This document shows, in pieces, positions 1 to 7,087 of a stretch of DNA of 36,310 nt. A program made the position numbers and the translations under genes. The DNA lies in contig JAFDVJ010000026.1 of NCBI GenBank assembly GCA_018269075.1, positions 1 through 36,310 on the forward strand, written 5' to 3'. A model generated the notes under the pieces. That model did no database searches and was not told the origin of the DNA. It worked only from the letters and a program-made list of their open reading frames with translations. Position 1 is the first letter of the stretch. Every line of letters starts with the position of its first letter. The stretch is from Acidobacteriota bacterium. GTDB lineage: Bacteria > Acidobacteriota > Blastocatellia > Pyrinomonadales > Pyrinomonadaceae.

Positions 1-21
1 AATTCATATACCGCTCAGTAA

Positions 22-576
22 TGGGGTAAGGTAACGAAAAAAGAAGTTACGCGGGAGAAGTTTGCCGAATTCTTAGCGTGGCTCGCGCCCGAAAGGGAAG
101 CGGCCGGCGCGGAATACGAGCGTCTGCGGTTCCGCCTGACGACGTTTTTCGCCGGCCGCGGCTGCGCGTTTCCCGAGGAGTTGGCCGACGAGACGATCAA
201 CCGCGTCTGCCTGAAGCTCGGCGACGAGCCGGTCGAAAACAAGACGGCGTATGTTTACGGTTTCGCGAAAAACGTCTGGCTCGAATCGCTGCGGCGGCAA
301 AAAACGCATCTGAACGTCGACGAAGTCCGGGTCGCCGCGCCGCCGCCGGCCGCCGAGGATTTTTCGGGCGTCTGTCTCGACCGCTGTCTGGCCGCGCTGC
401 CGGAGGACAACCGCGGCCTGATCCTCGATTATTTTTCCGAGGAGAAACAGGCGAAGATCGATCTGCACAAAGAGCTCGCCGCCCGTCTGGCGACGACCCG
501 GACAGCCCTCCGGATGCGCATCGTGCGGATCAAACAAAGCCTGAAATCCTGCGTCGAGGAATGCCTGGCGAAATGA
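22..576 (+). CDS. ECF-type RNA polymerase sigma factor (start unresolved)
   Basis: This is a small sigma-70 family protein of about 185 residues, of the kind that recruits RNA polymerase to a limited regulon. The region-2-like part includes LADETINRVCLKL and the conserved-looking AYVYGFAKNVWLESLRR. The region-4-like part runs from CLAALPEDNRGLILDYF to TALRMRIVRIKQSLKSC, a helix-turn-helix that would read the -35 element. The frame is open from just after a TAA at 19-21 and has no ATG or GTG before a TTG at 181. Coding similarity clearly begins earlier, around KEVTREKFAEFLAWL. An ATG at 20 lies one base out of frame, and removing one G from the G run at 22-25 would give a clean start MGKVTKKE. 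The choices are therefore a frameshift or sequence error at the start, or a shortened TTG start at 181. It precedes the CHAT gene, whose N-terminus resembles an anti-sigma factor. The family call is good; the start is not. Confidence 0.8.
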   Translation, partial: WGKVTKKEVTREKFAEFLAWLAPEREAAGAEYERLRFRLTTFFAGRGCAFPEELADETINRVCLKLGDEPVENKTAYVYGFAKNVWLESLRRQKTHLNVDEVRVAAPPPAAEDFSGVCLDRCLAALPEDNRGLILDYFSEEKQAKIDLHKELAARLATTRTALRMRIVRIKQSLKSCVEECLAK

Positions 577-703
577 ATGGATTTCGGATTTCGGATTGCG
601 GATTTCGGATTTGTCTGAATTCGAAGCTTTCCGGTTTAAGGATCGTTTCCGACTCGAATCCAATCCGAAATCCGAAATCCGAAATCCGAAATCCGCAATC
701 CCG
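577..703. repeat. Low-complexity inverted repeat (GGATTTC units)
   Basis: The gap between the sigma factor and the CHAT gene is almost entirely repeat. The left arm is tandem GGATTTC-type units (578-612) and the right arm is the complementary GAAATCC units (660-697). The transcript could fold into a long hairpin with a loop of some 50 bases. It might attenuate readthrough from the sigma gene, but that is inference. Confidence 0.8.
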
Positions 704-747
704 GTTATGTTTCGGCCGGGAGCGGCATTTATGGTAGGGAAGTGAAA

Positions 748-3700
748 ATGAATCTGGCTCTCAAAAACGAAGATGCGATTCGCGATTACCTGCTCGGGCG
801 GGTCGGCGACGAGGCTTTGCTCGCCGATTACGAGGAGCTTTTGTTCGCGGACGAGGAATTTGCCGGGCTCGCCGAGCTCGTCGAGGACGCGCTCGTCAAC
901 GACTTCGTTTTCGGAAAGCTGAACGAAATAGACCGCGCGGATTTCGGCGCGACCCTGTCGTTGCGGCCCGACCGCCGTGCGAAAGTCGCGCTCGCCCGGG
1001 CGCTCCGCGAAAAGGCGAATCCGCCGGTCGCCGAAAAAGCGGCCGAATCCTCGTTTTTCGATTCGCTGCGGGCGTTTTTCCGCGATCCGCTGCGGTCGGC
1101 CGCGCTGGCCGTCGTCGCGATCGGCCTCGTCGTTTTCGCGGTCATCCTGCTCGGCCGTCCGAAAACGGACGAGCTCGCGGAATTGAAGACGATTTACGGC
1201 GGCGGGCGGACGACCGAAACACGGCTCTCGGATTTCGATTACGCGCCGCTCGCCGCGACCCGCGGGGCGACCGAAGAGCGCGAGAAGAGCCGTTTGCGGC
1301 GGATCGAAAACGGGCTCCTCGAACGGGCCGAGAAAAATCCGGCGGATGCTGAGGCGCAGCACGCGCTCGGCGTTTTCTATCTCACACAGCGCAAATTCGC
1401 GGAAGCGGCGGCCGCGCTCGAAAAGGCCGCCGCCGTCGCCGACCGGGACGCGCGCGTCCTCAACGATCTCGGCTCGGTCTATTTCGAGCAGGCCCGGACC
1501 GAACCGGCCGAAAAACGGCTCGAAACGCTTGCCCGGGCGCTCGAAAATTTCAGCCGCGCCGTGACGGCCGCCCCGGATTTCCGGCCGGCGCTTTTTAACC
1601 GGGCGCTTTGTCTGCAGGAATTGCGGCTCGGCGGTCAGGCAAAGGCCGCGTGGAACGCGTATCTCGAAAAGGACGCCGATTCCGGCTGGGCGGACGAGGC
1701 CCGCAAAAATCTCGAACGGCTCGAACAGTCGAACGCGAACTCGAAGACCGCCGCGCGGGTGCTCGACGATTTTCTCGCCGCCTATCGAAACCGCGACCCG
1801 GAAACGATGTGGATCATCGATTCGCAGACGCGCGAAATGGTTTCCGGCGTCTGGCTCGCCGATCAGCTTTCCCGCCGGTTCGTCGACGCCCGGAGCCGCG
1901 GCGACGACGCGGCGGCGGCGGAAACGATCGACGCGCTTAAGACCATCGGCGAACTCGAAAAAACGAGGACCGCCGATTTTTTTGTCGCCGAGATGGCCGC
2001 GTTTTATGAAAAGGCCGACCCGCGCCGGCTCGCCGAACTGCGCCGCGCGAAGGAGTTCCTCGGCGAAGGCTACAAAACCTCGACCGGCGGCGACGACGAA
2101 ACGGCGCGCGCGCTTTTCGAGCGTGCGCGGCAGTCGTTCGCGGCGGCCGGCAGCCTCTGGGAAGCCGCCGTCGCCGAGCACTGGATCGCCTTTTGCGACG
2201 GCTATCTGAAAAACCTGACGGAAAGCGGCCGGCGTTTCGAACGGCTCGAAAAATTCGCGGCGGAAAAAAAATACCGCTGGCTGCGGGCCGTCGTTTTATA
2301 CCGGCTCTCGACCAACGCGTATTTTCTGAACGATCATTCCGAGTCGCTGAAATACGATCTCGCGTCGGAGAAGCTGATGGACGAGATCGGCGACACGGCC
2401 GGGCAAAACTACGTGTTCTCGGAGATCGCGGCCTCCTATTACGAGATCGGCGAGCTCGAAAAGGCGCTCGGTTACGCGGGCCGCGCGACGTTTGCCGATC
2501 AATCCTATTACGCCTCGGAAAAGCAGACGTGGCGCAATCAGGGCAACACGTCGATGATTCTCGGGAGAGCGGAATTTTCGCACGCCGCGCTCGCCTTCGC
2601 GCTCGAACACGGGGAAAAGGCGAAATCGATCGCCGACCGCGAATATGTTTTCAACTCGCTCCGGAACGTCGCGCTCGGCTACGCGGCCGTCGGTGACTAC
2701 GACCGGGCGCGGGCGGCGCTCGACGAGAGCCTGCGGGTCGCGGCCGCGCTCGACGACGAAAAATCGCGCCGGATCCTTTCGGCCAAATCCGTCTGGCTGT
2801 TCGGGCAGGTCGAGCGGCTCGCCGGAAACTGCCCGGCGGCGCTCGCGAAATACGACGAGGCGCTGGCGGCGTACCGCGATTTTCCCGAGGAAACGGTCGA
2901 TCTTTACCGGATTCACAAGGGCCGGCTGCAGTGCTATCAAACGCTCGGCGAGACCGAAAAACTGCGGTCGGAACTCGAAACGGCCCGCGGTCTGCTCGAA
3001 GAATACCGCGCGGAGATCGTCGAGGACGAAAACCGGAACGTCTTTTTCGACCGCGAGCAGACGGTCGCGGACATCGCCGTCGAAACCGCGCTGACCGGCG
3101 GCGACGCGGCCGCCGCCTTCGAGCTCGCCGAAGAAGCGAAAGCGCGCTCGCTGCTCGATTTTATGCGGGGCGAAAGCTCGTTCGACGGGAAGGAGAGCCG
3201 TTTCGCGACCGCCACGCGGCATCTCGCGCTCGCCGAGATTCAGGCCCGGATGCCGGCCGGGGCGCAGCTCGTCGAATACGCCGTCCTGCCCGGACGGGTC
3301 GCCGTCTGGACGATCGACCGGGAGCGTTTCGGATACGCGGAAACGCCGGTCGGGACGGCCGAGCTGGAGCGAAAGATCGACGATTTTCGCCGCGCACTGA
3401 TCGTGGAAAAAGAAAATCGCGACCGGATCGCCGGGCTCGGGGCCGATCTTTACCGGCTGCTCGTCGCGCCCGTACAGTCGCGGCTCGATCCGGCCCGGCC
3501 GGTCTGTTTCGTACCCGACAAGGCGCTTTTCCGGCTGCCGTTCGGGGCACTTTTCTCGAAAGCCGGCGAGCGTTTTCTGGTCGAGGAACTGACGCCGCTT
3601 TACGCCCCGTCGGCGAGCGTTTTCGTGCTCGCCTCGGAAAATGCGCGGCGCCGCGAGAACGAGCGCGACGAGCGGCTTTTGAGCGTCGGGAACCCGCGCT

Positions 3701-4287
3701 TCGACGCCGCCGAAAACCCGTCGCTCGTCGATCTTCCGGCGGCCGCGTTCGAGGCCGAAGAGATCGGCCGTCTTTATCCGAACGCGCGGCTGCTGACCGG
3801 CGTCGGGGCCGACAAAGCGAGCGTTCTCAACGGTTTGAACGACTGTCGCGTTTTTCATTTCGCGGGGCATTACGTGACCAACGAAATATCCGCCCCGCAT
3901 TCGAAACTGCTGCTGGCCGGCCGCGACGGCGCGCTGCCGCTCTCGGAACTGCCGGCGCTGCGGCTGCCCGCGCTGAAGCTCGTCGTCCTGTCGGCGTGCG
4001 GGACTTCGCTCGACAGGCTTTATCGGGGCGAAGGCGCGGTCGGGGCGGCGCGCGCGTTTCTCGCGGCCGGCGCGCCGGTCGTCGTCGCGAGCGGCTGGCC
4101 GGTCGATTCCGAGGCGACGGCCGCGCTGATGATCGAATTTCATCGCGGCCGTCGCGAAAAAGGGCTGGCCGTGCCGGAAGCCCTGCGCCGCGCGCAGCTC
4201 GCCCTGCTCGGCGGCGCGAACGAGAGATTTCGCCGGCCGTTTTACTGGGCGGCCTTCGCGCCGACCGGCGGGCTGACGAATTATTGA
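748..4287 (+). CDS. Membrane-anchored TPR-CHAT protease with anti-sigma-like N-terminus
   Basis: This 1179-residue protein has three visible parts. Residues 1-110 include DYLLGRVGDEALLADYEELL and LVEDALVNDF, resembling the N-terminal part of Acidobacterial anti-sigma proteins. A single membrane helix lies at about 116-136 (ALAVVAIGLVVFAVILL). A long helical-repeat region with several recognisable TPR units covers about 185-820. The C-terminus is a CHAT domain, a caspase-clan cysteine peptidase fold: the histidine motif is HFAGH (His1041 by family analogy) and the cysteine motif is SACGT (Cys1084). Both expected catalytic residues are present. Basic residues before the helix suggest a cytoplasmic N-terminus and an exported TPR-CHAT part, by the positive-inside rule. 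ATG at 748 is preferred over GTG at 742 because AGGGA at 736-740 is well spaced from it. TPRs commonly sense partners in CHAT proteins; the substrate is unknown. The sigma gene just upstream suggests a sigma/anti-sigma pair. Confidence 0.88.
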   Translation: MNLALKNEDAIRDYLLGRVGDEALLADYEELLFADEEFAGLAELVEDALVNDFVFGKLNEIDRADFGATLSLRPDRRAKVALARALREKANPPVAEKAAESSFFDSLRAFFRDPLRSAALAVVAIGLVVFAVILLGRPKTDELAELKTIYGGGRTTETRLSDFDYAPLAATRGATEEREKSRLRRIENGLLERAEKNPADAEAQHALGVFYLTQRKFAEAAAALEKAAAVADRDARVLNDLGSVYFEQARTEPAEKRLETLARALENFSRAVTAAPDFRPALFNRALCLQELRLGGQAKAAWNAYLEKDADSGWADEARKNLERLEQSNANSKTAARVLDDFLAAYRNRDPETMWIIDSQTREMVSGVWLADQLSRRFVDARSRGDDAAAAETIDALKTIGELEKTRTADFFVAEMAAFYEKADPRRLAELRRAKEFLGEGYKTSTGGDDETARALFERARQSFAAAGSLWEAAVAEHWIAFCDGYLKNLTESGRRFERLEKFAAEKKYRWLRAVVLYRLSTNAYFLNDHSESLKYDLASEKLMDEIGDTAGQNYVFSEIAASYYEIGELEKALGYAGRATFADQSYYASEKQTWRNQGNTSMILGRAEFSHAALAFALEHGEKAKSIADREYVFNSLRNVALGYAAVGDYDRARAALDESLRVAAALDDEKSRRILSAKSVWLFGQVERLAGNCPAALAKYDEALAAYRDFPEETVDLYRIHKGRLQCYQTLGETEKLRSELETARGLLEEYRAEIVEDENRNVFFDREQTVADIAVETALTGGDAAAAFELAEEAKARSLLDFMRGESSFDGKESRFATATRHLALAEIQARMPAGAQLVEYAVLPGRVAVWTIDRERFGYAETPVGTAELERKIDDFRRALIVEKENRDRIAGLGADLYRLLVAPVQSRLDPARPVCFVPDKALFRLPFGALFSKAGERFLVEELTPLYAPSASVFVLASENARRRENERDERLLSVGNPRFDAAENPSLVDLPAAAFEAEEIGRLYPNARLLTGVGADKASVLNGLNDCRVFHFAGHYVTNEISAPHSKLLLAGRDGALPLSELPALRLPALKLVVLSACGTSLDRLYRGEGAVGAARAFLAAGAPVVVASGWPVDSEATAALMIEFHRGRREKGLAVPEALRRAQLALLGGANERFRRPFYWAAFAPTGGLTNY

Positions 4288-4323
4288 AGCGCTCAAGTTA
4301 CGTTCTGCCCCGAAAAATCACAT

Positions 4324-4367
4324 AATCCGGGAAGTTGGTTATTCACGACTTTGCCGCTTCCGGGATT
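4324..4367 (+). terminator. Inverted repeat downstream of the CHAT gene, possible weak terminator
   Basis: AATCCGGGAAG (4324-4334) and CTTCCGGGATT (4357-4367) pair over 11 positions with one central mismatch and a 22-base loop. The T run after it is only four bases. It could be a weak terminator or attenuator separating the CHAT gene from the next two genes. Confidence 0.35.
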
Positions 4368-4416
4368 TTGGAAATTACCGAATCGTCAAAAAACAGAATT
4401 GAGGAGAAACACATTT

Positions 4417-5274
4417 ATGTCAATCAGGGAAAGTTCGGCGACCGCGCTCGTGCGGGCGCGAGGTCTGGGGATTTTTTGTCTTAACCCGGAGCGGAAACAG
4501 GGCGAAATGGCGCTCATTCGCGACGGCCGTCACAGCTTGGCGATCCGCGTCGCGAAGCCGGTTTTCGTTGACGGCAGCGGCCGCGACGCGGTGCAGTATC
4601 GCGAGATCATCGCCTATCAGTCGATCGACGCGATGAACGTCACGATCGAGATCGAGGGCGTCGAGCCGTCGATCGAGGGGTACGAGATTTACGCGCCGGG
4701 CGACTTCGACCGGCTCGGCGAAGATGTCGACGAGAACGATTTTCGCTGGCTCGTCAATATTGACGGCGCGGAGATGCACGGCCGACGGCTCGCGAAAGCG
4801 GAAAGCGCGTCCGGCCGAAGCCGTCCGCCGGTCAGCCGGCTTTTTATCCGCAACGCCCTGTTCTACGCGCGGACGATCAACGAGAACCTGTTTTTCGAAA
4901 AGGTCCGCCGGGACGAAACGGGCGCGGCCGTCGAGCGGACGCCGTTCGGGCACGTCGCCGAAACGGTCGCCGCGAAGATCGAGGCGGCGCGGGTCGTGCT
5001 CAGAATCGCGGTCGGGGCCGAGACGCACACGCACGTTCTGCCGCGTGTCGCGGGCAGTCCGTACCGGATCGAGATCGAAAATATGGATCCGGACCAGGAA
5101 ACGCCGGTCAGCGATATGCCCGATTACTACAACTTTCTGGCGGCCGCGGACGGCGTTTCGTTCGATCTCGAACCGCTCAAAACGGACGAAACGAGCGGCG
5201 GCCCGATCGGCAAGCTGACGTCCTGTCACGCGATCGTCTCGGACGCCGGTTCGATCGACGAATTTTTACCGTAA
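4417..5274 (+). CDS. Uncharacterised 285-residue protein of the CHAT/trypsin cassette
   Basis: I do not recognise this family. ATG at 4417 has a strong GAGGAG (4401-4406) ten bases upstream, so the longer frame from 4351 is not needed. There is no signal peptide, membrane helix or obvious enzymatic motif; the protein looks soluble and mostly beta-rich. Notable stretches are RARGLGIFCLNPERKQGEMA near the start, YEIYAPGDFDRL and FRWLVNIDG around 90-110, LFIRNALFYA near 140, and PYRIEIENMD plus DMPDYYNFL near the C-terminus. It lies 129 bases after the CHAT gene and 56 bases before the trypsin-like gene on the same strand. That position makes a substrate, effector or adaptor of the two proteases plausible, but nothing in the sequence proves it. 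I considered a bacterial gasdermin because those sit beside proteases, and did not find convincing resemblance. Confidence 0.8.
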   Translation: MSIRESSATALVRARGLGIFCLNPERKQGEMALIRDGRHSLAIRVAKPVFVDGSGRDAVQYREIIAYQSIDAMNVTIEIEGVEPSIEGYEIYAPGDFDRLGEDVDENDFRWLVNIDGAEMHGRRLAKAESASGRSRPPVSRLFIRNALFYARTINENLFFEKVRRDETGAAVERTPFGHVAETVAAKIEAARVVLRIAVGAETHTHVLPRVAGSPYRIEIENMDPDQETPVSDMPDYYNFLAAADGVSFDLEPLKTDETSGGPIGKLTSCHAIVSDAGSIDEFLP

Positions 5275-5330
5275 ACGAAAACCGGTTTCGGATTTCGGAC
5301 TTGTTTCGAAGCGGCGGACTTGAAGGTTAA

Positions 5331-6788
5331 ATGGAAGAACAGGATCGGGAAACGGTTAATCTCGGGGCGAACGGAAGCCGTAACGCCGGAAGGGAAAACG
5401 GCAAGGTCAACGAGGATCGGGCCGGAACGCCCGAAAATCCGGCGAATTCCGACGCGGCGACGAATTCGGCCAGGTCGTCGAACGCCGAAAAGACGCGGAA
5501 GAAGCCGGGTTCCCCGAACGTCAACACGGCGAACCGGGCGAATACGGCCGGTTCGCCGCCGTTCGCGGCGCCGGCCGCGGTGCCGGACTTGCTGACGCCG
5601 GCGCTCGTCGGCGCGGCGATTCTGGTGGTGCTGGCGCTTGCGGCGGCGCTCGCGAAAAGGCTGTTCGAGCGGCGGAAATACGGGCGCAACGCGCTCGGAA
5701 ACCTGCGCGGCCTCAAGCGGGCCGTCCGCGCCCAGAACGAGCTCGCCGAAAAATGGCTGAAAAAGCGTCGTTCGGGAAACATCCACGCGATCGGCGTCGG
5801 AAAGATCGACGCGACGGACGATTTCTGCATACAGGTTTTTGTCGAGGACGCGCGCCGGGATATGCTCGACGATCCGCCGACGCGGCTGCTGCCCGCCGAA
5901 TACCGCAGCCTGCCGATCGTTGTTTACGAGATGCCGCGGGCCGATTTTCTGAGCCTCGGTTTGGATGAGCGGGCGGCGGAAACAACGCTCGATCCGCGGC
6001 GGCCGCACGAAATCCTGTGCGGCGGGCTGAGCGGCGGAAACGTCAATCTCGCGGGCGAGGCGGGCACGATCGGCTATTTCTTTCGCCCGAACCTGCTCGA
6101 CAGCGCGGCCCACGTTTTTTTGAAAAAGCACGTTTATCTGTTGTCGAACGCCCACGTCTTCGCCGATCTCCGGCGCGCCGCGAAGGACGAAACCGATCTC
6201 GTCGTGCAGCCCGCGCCCGGCGAAACGCAGTCTTTGCGGGCCGTCGCCGGTCTTTACGACTACGCGCCGATCAGGTTCGACGGCGATGTCGAGAACCCGA
6301 ATTTCATCGACGCCGCAATCGCCAGAATTTTTGGCGGGCAAAGCTACCGCCCCGAAATTCCGCGGATCGGGAAAATCGCCGATCATCTGCCGAAAGAATC
6401 GGTCGAACTGCGCGCGGAATGCCGGAAATTCGGGCGGACGACCGGCTACACCGAGGGCCGCGTCTTTTCGATCCATCTGAGCATCTGGGTCAAATATTCG
6501 GCGCGCGGCGAGGCGTTTTTCAAGGATCAGTTTCTGATTCTGCCGGCGCGCGGCGGCAGCTTCGTCCGTCACGGCGACAGCGGCTCGCTGCTCGTCGACC
6601 GTGAAAACCGGGCGCTCGGTCTGCTTTTCGCCGGTGCCGGCGCGAAAACCGTCCTGCAGTTCGCCGACGTCGAACAGGCCCTCGATCTGGAAAACATCGT
6701 GATCGGGCAAACTCCGAAAATCGAAAACTACGGCGTCGCCAACGCGATCAGCGACGTGATGAAGCATTTCCGGATAAAACCGGTTTGA
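5331..6788 (+). CDS. Membrane-anchored trypsin-like serine protease
   Basis: This 485-residue protein starts with about 85 low-complexity residues rich in Asn, Ala, Gly and Pro, then one membrane helix at about 89-109 (ALVGAAILVVLALAAALAKR). The C-terminal half is a trypsin-like peptidase with a complete apparent triad: His275 in SNAHVF, Asp327 in FIDAAIA and Ser417 in GDSGS. The basic stretch KRLFERRK directly after the helix suggests that the protease side faces the cytoplasm, which is unusual for a trypsin fold. No PDZ or TPR region is visible. GAAGG at 5322-5326 serves as ribosome site for the ATG at 5331. It is the last gene of the sigma/CHAT cassette. It might process the CHAT protein, the anti-sigma part or the unknown neighbour; this is inference. 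Confidence 0.8.
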   Translation: MEEQDRETVNLGANGSRNAGRENGKVNEDRAGTPENPANSDAATNSARSSNAEKTRKKPGSPNVNTANRANTAGSPPFAAPAAVPDLLTPALVGAAILVVLALAAALAKRLFERRKYGRNALGNLRGLKRAVRAQNELAEKWLKKRRSGNIHAIGVGKIDATDDFCIQVFVEDARRDMLDDPPTRLLPAEYRSLPIVVYEMPRADFLSLGLDERAAETTLDPRRPHEILCGGLSGGNVNLAGEAGTIGYFFRPNLLDSAAHVFLKKHVYLLSNAHVFADLRRAAKDETDLVVQPAPGETQSLRAVAGLYDYAPIRFDGDVENPNFIDAAIARIFGGQSYRPEIPRIGKIADHLPKESVELRAECRKFGRTTGYTEGRVFSIHLSIWVKYSARGEAFFKDQFLILPARGGSFVRHGDSGSLLVDRENRALGLLFAGAGAKTVLQFADVEQALDLENIVIGQTPKIENYGVANAISDVMKHFRIKPV

Positions 6789-6930
6789 TTTGGGGTGTCG
6801 GATGTCGGATCGGTCTGAATTCGAAGGCTTACCGGCTTTTGAGGGCGCGTCAATGCGATTAAGATCTCGTCGTTCGCCGCCTTCCGCCGCCTTTCCGGGC
6901 CGGCAGCCGCATTTAGCCGTCGATTCCGGA

Positions 6931-7026
6931 TCAGCGGTAAAAATACAAAAAGCGGACGAGCGTCGCGAGGAGGATCGCGCCGAGGACGAGCAGCGCGCCG
7001 ATGATCTGGTTGCGTGAAAATTTCAT
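6931..7026 (-). CDS. 31-residue single-helix membrane microprotein
   Basis: This short reverse-strand gene begins at an ATG whose complement is CAT at 7024-7026 and ends with TGA at 6931-6933. The product starts MKFSRNQIIGALLVLG, continues as one hydrophobic helix, and ends RFLYFYR: basic N-terminus, helix, basic-aromatic C-terminus. A good ribosome site, GAGGT, lies about six bases upstream of the ATG on the coding strand. It follows the SpoIID gene on the same strand after 61 bases and may share its transcript. Its function is unknown. The start site and hydrophobic pattern make chance unlikely, but its length limits confidence. Confidence 0.6.
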   Translation of the reverse strand: MKFSRNQIIGALLVLGAILLATLVRFLYFYR

Positions 7027-7087
7027 AAGCGACCTCGCCGAACCGAGTCGAAGGACAATTATTTATTACGCCAGTCGCCGAAAAAAA

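Noticed and set aside
73..4296. Very long reverse-strand open frames (702 and 666 codons) opposite the sigma and CHAT genes
   Set aside because: They mirror the GC-rich codon pattern of the + strand genes, have Arg/Gly/Phe-rich low-complexity products and no domain motifs or ribosome sites.
4417..5274. Bacterial gasdermin next to proteases
   Set aside because: The size and context fit, but the N-terminal cysteine and the expected strand pattern are not visible; the sequence is not recognisably gasdermin.
6790..7017. + strand 75-codon ORF
   Set aside because: It overlaps repeat DNA and lies opposite the better supported microprotein; no ribosome site.
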